From assembly GCF_902705885.1 (NCBI RefSeq), contig NZ_CACSIP010000046.1:11706-47787 (forward strand): a stretch of 36,082 nucleotides of DNA, given 5' to 3'. Below, one piece after another: positions 31,486 to 36,082 of this stretch. The position numbers and the translations under genes are program-made. Position 1 is the stretch's first letter, and each line of letters opens with the position of its first letter. Source of the DNA: Mycolicibacterium austroafricanum (GTDB lineage Bacteria; Actinomycetota; Actinomycetes; Mycobacteriales; Mycobacteriaceae). The notes under the pieces were generated by a model, which had not been told where the DNA came from, searched no databases, and worked only from the letters and a program-made list of their open reading frames with translations.

Positions 31486-32232
31486 ATGGCCACCACCGAC
31501 CGCGGCACCGTCGCGGGCCGATTGCGAGTCCGGACGCTGTGGTCGACCGCAGCGGCTGTGGCTGCCGGCTACGGGCTGTTCCTGATCGTCACCGCGGTCC
31601 GGCTGCCTGCCGGTGCCGAGCTGACCGGTCAGTTCGGCCTGCAACCAGCGGTGAAGGCTCTGGCCGCGGTGCTGCTGGCCGTCGCCGCGCTGGGCCACCC
31701 CGTCCCGCGGGAACGTCGTTGGCTGGTCGGTGCGCTGATCTTCTCGGCCGCAGGCGACTACCTGCTCGCCATGCCTTGGTGGGAACCGTCGTTCGTATTG
31801 GGTCTGGCGGCGTTCCTGGTGGCCCACCTGTGTTTTCTGGCGGCGTTGCTGCCACTGGCCGTTCCCACCCCCGGCCGCCTCGTGTCGGCGGGGCTGCTGA
31901 TCGCGGCCTGCGTCGCGTTGCTGGTGTGGTTCTGGCCGCGGTTGCTCGTCGACGGTATGGCGGTGCCGGTAACCGTCTACATCGCGGTGCTGGGCGCCAT
32001 GGTGTGCGCGGCGCTGCTCGCCGACCTCCCGACACCGTGGACTGCACTCGGTGCGGTCTGCTTCGCGGTCTCGGACGCGATGATCGGCATCAGCAAGTTC
32101 GTGCTGGCACCCGAGAACACCGAGGCACTGGCGGTGCCGATCTGGTGGGCGTACGCCACCTCGCTGCTGCTGATCACTGCGGGATTGCTGTTCGGTCGTT
32201 CGTCAGGACCGTCTGCTAGACCTGCGGTGTGA
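31486..32232 (+). CDS. YhhN/TMEM86-family membrane protein
   Basis: The 248-residue protein has about eight membrane helices and the conserved acidic positions of the YhhN family (SAAGDYLLAMPW and VCFAVSDAMIGISKF). Eukaryotic TMEM86B is a lysoplasmalogenase; the bacterial function is not established. It matches M. tuberculosis Rv1401, recalled from memory as the gene before priA. It overlaps priA as GTGA, so priA translation is probably coupled to it. Expression may be leaderless from the ATG. Confidence 0.8.
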   Translation: MATTDRGTVAGRLRVRTLWSTAAAVAAGYGLFLIVTAVRLPAGAELTGQFGLQPAVKALAAVLLAVAALGHPVPRERRWLVGALIFSAAGDYLLAMPWWEPSFVLGLAAFLVAHLCFLAALLPLAVPTPGRLVSAGLLIAACVALLVWFWPRLLVDGMAVPVTVYIAVLGAMVCAALLADLPTPWTALGAVCFAVSDAMIGISKFVLAPENTEALAVPIWWAYATSLLLITAGLLFGRSSGPSARPAV

Positions 32233-34229
32233 CGACTACCCGGCACGCGGCCGAGCACGAACCGGTCGCTCGCGTGTTGCCGATGCTCTCGGTGCCCCAC
32301 CTGGACCGCGAGTTCGACTACCTGGTGTCGGCCGACCAGTCTGACGATGCCCAGCCGGGAGTGCGCGTCCGGGTCCGGTTCCACGGTCGGTTGGTGGACG
32401 GGTTCGTGCTCGAGAGACGTTCGGACACCGACCATGTCGGAAAGCTCGGCTGGCTGGACAAGGTCGTCTCGGCCGAACGGGTGCTCACCCACGAGGTCCG
32501 CCGGCTGGTCGACGCAGTCGCCGCCCGGTATGCGGGCACCCGGGCCGATGTGCTGCGGTTGGCCGTACCGCCGCGGCACGCCAACGTGGAGAAGAAGCCG
32601 CCGAACCAACTCGAGCCGTTTGTTGCCCGACAGCCCGACACCTCCGACTGGTCCTCCTACAGCGGGGGTTCGCAGTTCATCGCGGCTCTGCAGGACAGCC
32701 GCGCGGCGCGGGCCGTCTGGCAGGCCTTGCCCGGCGAGTCGTGGTCCCATCGGCTGGCCGAGGCCGCGGCGGTGACCGTGGGCACCGGTCGCGGCGTGCT
32801 CGCGGTGGTGCCCGACCAGCGGGACGTGGACCTGCTCCACACCGCTGCGGTCGCCGGGGTCGAGGAGTCCCGGGTGGTGGCACTGTCGGCGGGGCTGGGG
32901 CCGGCGGAACGCTACCGGCGCTGGTTGTCGGTGCTACGCGGTGACGCCCGGCTGGTCATCGGCACGCGCAGCGCGGTCTTCGCCCCGGTGGCAGATCTCG
33001 GGCTGGTGATGATGTGGGACGACGGTGACGATTCGCTCGCCGAGCCGCGGGCGCCGTATCCGCACAGCCGCGAGGTGGCGATGCTGCGCGCCCACCAGGT
33101 CCGCTGCGCCGCGCTGCTCGGTGGGTATGCGCGGACCGCCGAAGCGCAGGCGCTGGTGCGCAGCGGCTGGGCACACGACCTCGCGGCGACTCGGCAGACG
33201 CTGCGGGTGCGGGCGCCGCGGGTGGTCGCACTGGAGGACAGCGCCTACGCACAGGAACGTGATCCGGCCGCGCGGACCGCGCGGCTCCCGTCGATGGCGC
33301 TGGACGCGGCGCGCACGTCCCTCACAGCCGGCTCACCGGTGCTGGTGCAGGTTCCCCGGCGCGGTTATGTGCCTGCGCTGGCATGTGCACGGTGCCGGGC
33401 GATCGCCAGATGCCGGCACTGCACCGGCCCAATGTCGCTGCCGGGTCGCGACGCCCCGGGAGCGGTCTGCCGATGGTGCGGCCGCGAAGAAGTGGCGCTG
33501 CGCTGTGCTCGATGCGGCTCCGAGGCGGTACGGGCCGTCGTCGTCGGCGCCCGCCGAACCGCCGAGGAATTGGGGCGGGCGTTCCCGGGGACTTCGGTCG
33601 TCACCTCCGGCGGTGACTCCGTGGTCGAGTCGGTGGCGGCGGGCCCTGCCCTGGTGGTCGCGACACCGGGCGTCGAGCCGGCTGTGGACGGCGGGTACGG
33701 CGCGGCGTTGCTGCTCGACGGGTGGGCCCTGCTGGGACGGCAGGATCTGCGCGCCGCCGAGGACACGTTGCGGCGGTGGATGGCCGCTGCCGCGCTGGTC
33801 CGCAGCCGCGCCGAGGGCGGTGTCGTCGTGGTCGTCGCGGAGTCGGCGCTGCCGACCGTGCAGGCCCTGATCCGGTGGGACCCGATCGGCCACGCCCAGA
33901 CCGAGCTGGACTCCCGCGCCGAGGTCGGCCTGCCCCCGGCGGTACACATCGCTGCGGTGGACGGGGCCCCCGCCGCGGTGACGTCGCTGTTGGACGCGGC
34001 CGAGCTGGCGGAACCCGGCGAGCGGATCGGGCCGGTGGAGCTGCCGATCGGAGCGCGCCGACCACCGGGTGTGCCTGCCGATCTGCCGGTCAGCAGGATG
34101 CTGGTGCGGGTGCCGCGCGACGGCGGGTTGGCTCTGGCCGCGGCGCTGCGGCGGGCCAGTGCGATCCAGAGCGCGCGCCACGATCAGCAGCCGGTTCGTG
34201 TGCAGATCGACCCGCTGCACATAGGGTGA
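32229..34229 (+). CDS. priA: Primosomal protein PriA, actinobacterial form without helicase motifs
   Basis: The 666-residue protein is the PriA homologue that in other bacteria restarts stalled replication forks. The N-terminal 3'-DNA-binding domain is recognisable (VPHLDREFDYLVSADQ, GVRVRVRFHGRLVDGFVLER). The zinc cysteines are present: Cys386, 389, 395, 398, 414, 417, 426 and 429. The ATPase motifs are lost: the P-loop site reads PGESWSHRLAEA, and the DEEH box reads WDDGDDS. This loss is known for actinobacterial PriA, which is thought to have no helicase activity. It starts at GTG 32229, overlapping yhhN as GTGA. Confidence 0.93.
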   Translation: MTTTRHAAEHEPVARVLPMLSVPHLDREFDYLVSADQSDDAQPGVRVRVRFHGRLVDGFVLERRSDTDHVGKLGWLDKVVSAERVLTHEVRRLVDAVAARYAGTRADVLRLAVPPRHANVEKKPPNQLEPFVARQPDTSDWSSYSGGSQFIAALQDSRAARAVWQALPGESWSHRLAEAAAVTVGTGRGVLAVVPDQRDVDLLHTAAVAGVEESRVVALSAGLGPAERYRRWLSVLRGDARLVIGTRSAVFAPVADLGLVMMWDDGDDSLAEPRAPYPHSREVAMLRAHQVRCAALLGGYARTAEAQALVRSGWAHDLAATRQTLRVRAPRVVALEDSAYAQERDPAARTARLPSMALDAARTSLTAGSPVLVQVPRRGYVPALACARCRAIARCRHCTGPMSLPGRDAPGAVCRWCGREEVALRCARCGSEAVRAVVVGARRTAEELGRAFPGTSVVTSGGDSVVESVAAGPALVVATPGVEPAVDGGYGAALLLDGWALLGRQDLRAAEDTLRRWMAAAALVRSRAEGGVVVVVAESALPTVQALIRWDPIGHAQTELDSRAEVGLPPAVHIAAVDGAPAAVTSLLDAAELAEPGERIGPVELPIGARRPPGVPADLPVSRMLVRVPRDGGLALAAALRRASAIQSARHDQQPVRVQIDPLHIG

Positions 34230-34256
34230 TCTTGACTACACCCGACCGGAGGTGCC

Positions 34257-36082
34257 ATGGGACGACTGCTCAGGTGGCTGATCCCGTTGCTCCTGATCGG
34301 GTTTGGCCTGTTCTGGCCCGTGATCGTGCCTGCCGGAAGCGACTCTGGCGCAGCGGTCTACGACCCGGTGGTGATCACCGACTACGACGTCGACATCGTG
34401 GTGGACACCGCTGGTGACATGTCCGCGGTGGAGACCATCACCACCGAGTTCCCCGGCGGACGCCACGGCATCTTCCGCTATTGGGACGTCACCAACCAGA
34501 ACGACCCGCGGGTGCGGCAGAGGCCGATGGTCAACTCCGTGCTGCTCGACGGCGGACGGGTGCCCTACCAGATGCTGTGGGAGGACGGCCAGCGGTTCCG
34601 GGTGGCGAAGATCGGCGATCCGGACCGGACCTTGAGCGCCGGCACCCACGTCTTCGAGATCCGCTACACCATCCCCGGCGTCCTCGACCCCGGTGACACC
34701 GGCGCCGACAAGCAGTTCGCGCAGACCGTCGGTGGCCCGGGTGAGGCTCCGCCGTCGGGGGCTGAATTGACGGCTCCGCCGTCGGTGGCTGAATTGACGG
34801 CTCCGCCGTCGGTCTTCTTCTGGAACGTCATCGCCCCGTCCTGGAACAACCGCATCGAACGCGCCGACATCACCGTCACCCTCCCCACAGCGGTCGGCAT
34901 GGCGCAATGTTCGGTCGGACTCGGTGTCGGTCGCGCCTGCGATGACCTCGCCATCAGCGGGGACACGGTGACCATGTCGGCCACCGCGCTTCCGCCCCGC
35001 ACCCCGGTGACGCTGCGCGCCGGTGTGGACCTCCCCGCCCCGGCCCGGACCGACCTACCGTGGCCGCACGCCTGGGACGAGGTTCTCGGTCAGTCCGTCG
35101 GCGGGGTGATCTCGGTGGGCGTGCTGTCTCTGCTGTTCGGGCTCGCCGGGCTGGGCTGGTTCCGGATGACCCTCGAGCGGTCACCGGGCTTCCCGCTGCA
35201 GTACGCGCCGCCACCAGGGCTGGGGCCGGTGCAGACCGAGTACATCCGCACCGAGGCGATTCCCAAGAACGGGCTCACCGCGACGTTGTTCTATCTGGCC
35301 GAGCGCAGGCTGATCAGCCTGGAACAGGTCAACGACAAGCAGTGGAACATCCGCGGCATCGGTCAACCCGGCCAGTGGGCGGGCGTCGACCCGGTCAGCA
35401 TGGCGGTCGCCAAGCGGCTCAAGGTGACCACACCGGGATCGGTGTTCCAGGCGAAGAAGACCGTCAAGTCGGGGGAGAGACTCAGCAAGGCCAAGGTCGA
35501 CATGAACAAGGCCGCGGGTAAGTGGGCCACCACCAATCGACTGATGGTCAAGCGCAACAAGGAACTCTGGGTGCGCGTCGCCAACGCGGTGGCCTTTGTC
35601 CTGATGATCTGCGCGTGCTTCCTGTGGGGCTTCCCGGCGACCATGTGGGCGCTGCCCTTCGCAGCGTTCTTCGTGCTCTCGGCGGGATCGTGGAATCCCG
35701 GCGTCGGGACCAGACGCACCGCTGCGGGTCGCGAGCTGTGGTCTCGCGCCGGCGGCTTCCACCGCATGCTGGCCACCGACTCCGCCGAGGCCAGGTTCGA
35801 CTTCGGCGCGAGGAAAGACCTGTACACGGCCTACGTGCCGTTCGCCGTCGCCGCGGGGGCCGCCGCCCTGTGGGCCAAGAAGTACGAGGCGTTCACCGGT
35901 AGCGCTGCGCCGCAACCGGACTGGTACAGCTCGTCGTCATCGTCGACGGGCTGGGGATTCGCCGCAGGGTCCGGCGGTCCCGATTTCGACAGTTTCGAAT
36001 CGGCGCTGTCCTCCTCGATCGGTGCTTACACCGCCTCCCAGTCGTCGTCTTCGTCGGGCGGGGGCGGCTCCAGCGGCGGCGG
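34257..36082 (+). CDS. DUF2207 membrane protein, 3' end beyond window
   Basis: At least 608 codons of a DUF2207-family envelope protein are present and the frame runs off the window. It starts at ATG 34257 with GGAGGT close upstream. An N-terminal membrane anchor (LLRWLIPLLLIGFGLFWP) precedes an extracytoplasmic domain with YDVDIVVDTAGDMSAVETIT, HGIFRYWDV and FFWNVIAPSWNN. A central membrane helix pair follows (VGGVISVGVLSLLFGLAG), then RTEAIPKNGLTATLFYLAE, more helices, and a serine/glycine-rich tail (SSSSSGGGGSSGG), all typical of DUF2207. Function is unknown. A 9-residue tandem repeat interrupts the extracytoplasmic domain at about 163-185. Confidence 0.85.
   Translation, partial: MGRLLRWLIPLLLIGFGLFWPVIVPAGSDSGAAVYDPVVITDYDVDIVVDTAGDMSAVETITTEFPGGRHGIFRYWDVTNQNDPRVRQRPMVNSVLLDGGRVPYQMLWEDGQRFRVAKIGDPDRTLSAGTHVFEIRYTIPGVLDPGDTGADKQFAQTVGGPGEAPPSGAELTAPPSVAELTAPPSVFFWNVIAPSWNNRIERADITVTLPTAVGMAQCSVGLGVGRACDDLAISGDTVTMSATALPPRTPVTLRAGVDLPAPARTDLPWPHAWDEVLGQSVGGVISVGVLSLLFGLAGLGWFRMTLERSPGFPLQYAPPPGLGPVQTEYIRTEAIPKNGLTATLFYLAERRLISLEQVNDKQWNIRGIGQPGQWAGVDPVSMAVAKRLKVTTPGSVFQAKKTVKSGERLSKAKVDMNKAAGKWATTNRLMVKRNKELWVRVANAVAFVLMICACFLWGFPATMWALPFAAFFVLSAGSWNPGVGTRRTAAGRELWSRAGGFHRMLATDSAEARFDFGARKDLYTAYVPFAVAAGAAALWAKKYEAFTGSAAPQPDWYSSSSSSTGWGFAAGSGGPDFDSFESALSSSIGAYTASQSSSSSGGGGSSGG
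34745..34813 (+). repeat. 27-bp in-frame tandem repeat, about 2.6 copies
   Basis: Copies lie at 34745-34771 and 34772-34798 with one base difference (G versus T at the fifteenth base), followed by a 15-base partial copy at 34799-34813. Each unit starts GGCTCCGCCGTCGG and ends GAATTGAC. In the DUF2207 frame a unit reads APPSVAELT. It keeps the frame and could vary in copy number between strains. Confidence 0.9.

Noticed and set aside
1..36082. tRNA, rRNA or CRISPR arrays
   Set aside because: No tRNA-like cloverleaf sequence, rRNA signature or regularly spaced repeat with spacers was seen. The only tandem repeat is the coding one at 34745.

Overview
The window is high-GC actinobacterial chromosome and almost certainly mycobacterial (Mycobacterium/Mycolicibacterium-like). 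The left end reads gmk (partial), rpoZ, coaBC, metK. The right end reads a YhhN-family membrane gene, priA and a DUF2207 gene. Between them lie a Baeyer-Villiger-type flavin monooxygenase and a LipH/LipI-type esterase, both pointing left. From memory this backbone matches M. tuberculosis Rv1389-Rv1393c and Rv1400c-Rv1402, but with two large blocks that differ from that species. GTG starts and 4-base GTGA/ATGA stop-start overlaps are very common. No rRNA, tRNA, CRISPR array, transposase or integrase was recognised.

Layout. (1) 1-3249: housekeeping genes, all on +. (2) 3309-4889: a ThrE-type amino-acid exporter, +. (3) 4886-14851: an accessory block bounded by a perfect 32-bp direct repeat that copies the 3' end of the monooxygenase gene. 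It holds a nine-gene leftward operon: substrate-binding lipoprotein, permease, ATPase, permease, luciferase-like monooxygenase, M24 metallohydrolase, threonine-synthase-like PLP enzyme, second luciferase-like monooxygenase, threonine aldolase. A divergent GntR/FCD regulator completes it. An operator-like palindrome cluster lies between the regulator and the operon. (4) 14820-17238: monooxygenase and esterase. (5) 17350-19238: a xylose-isomerase-like TIM-barrel protein and a membrane-anchored endonuclease/exonuclease/phosphatase-family protein. (6) 19229-31378: a surface-glycan-like cluster. One 1268-residue protein joins a polysaccharide flippase to an adenylation, a carrier and a thioesterase domain. 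Divergent from it run three family-2 glycosyltransferases, a DUF998 membrane protein, a GH16 lipoprotein and a GT-C-like membrane protein, followed by a convergent PapA/condensation-type acyltransferase. The shared promoter region contains two sequences resembling IdeR iron boxes. (7) 31486-36082: yhhN, priA and a DUF2207 gene that runs off the window and carries a 27-bp in-frame tandem repeat.

How the genes may work together. The repeat-bounded block looks like a self-contained uptake and breakdown pathway for a small organic nitrogen or sulfur compound: ABC import, flavin-dependent oxidation, hydrolysis, then PLP-dependent cleavage, under a local regulator. Its substrate cannot be read from sequence. 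The glycan cluster looks like a machine that builds a lipid-linked saccharide, activates an acyl or aminoacyl group on a carrier domain tethered to the flippase, exports the product and trims it outside. If the iron boxes are real, this surface chemistry would respond to iron.
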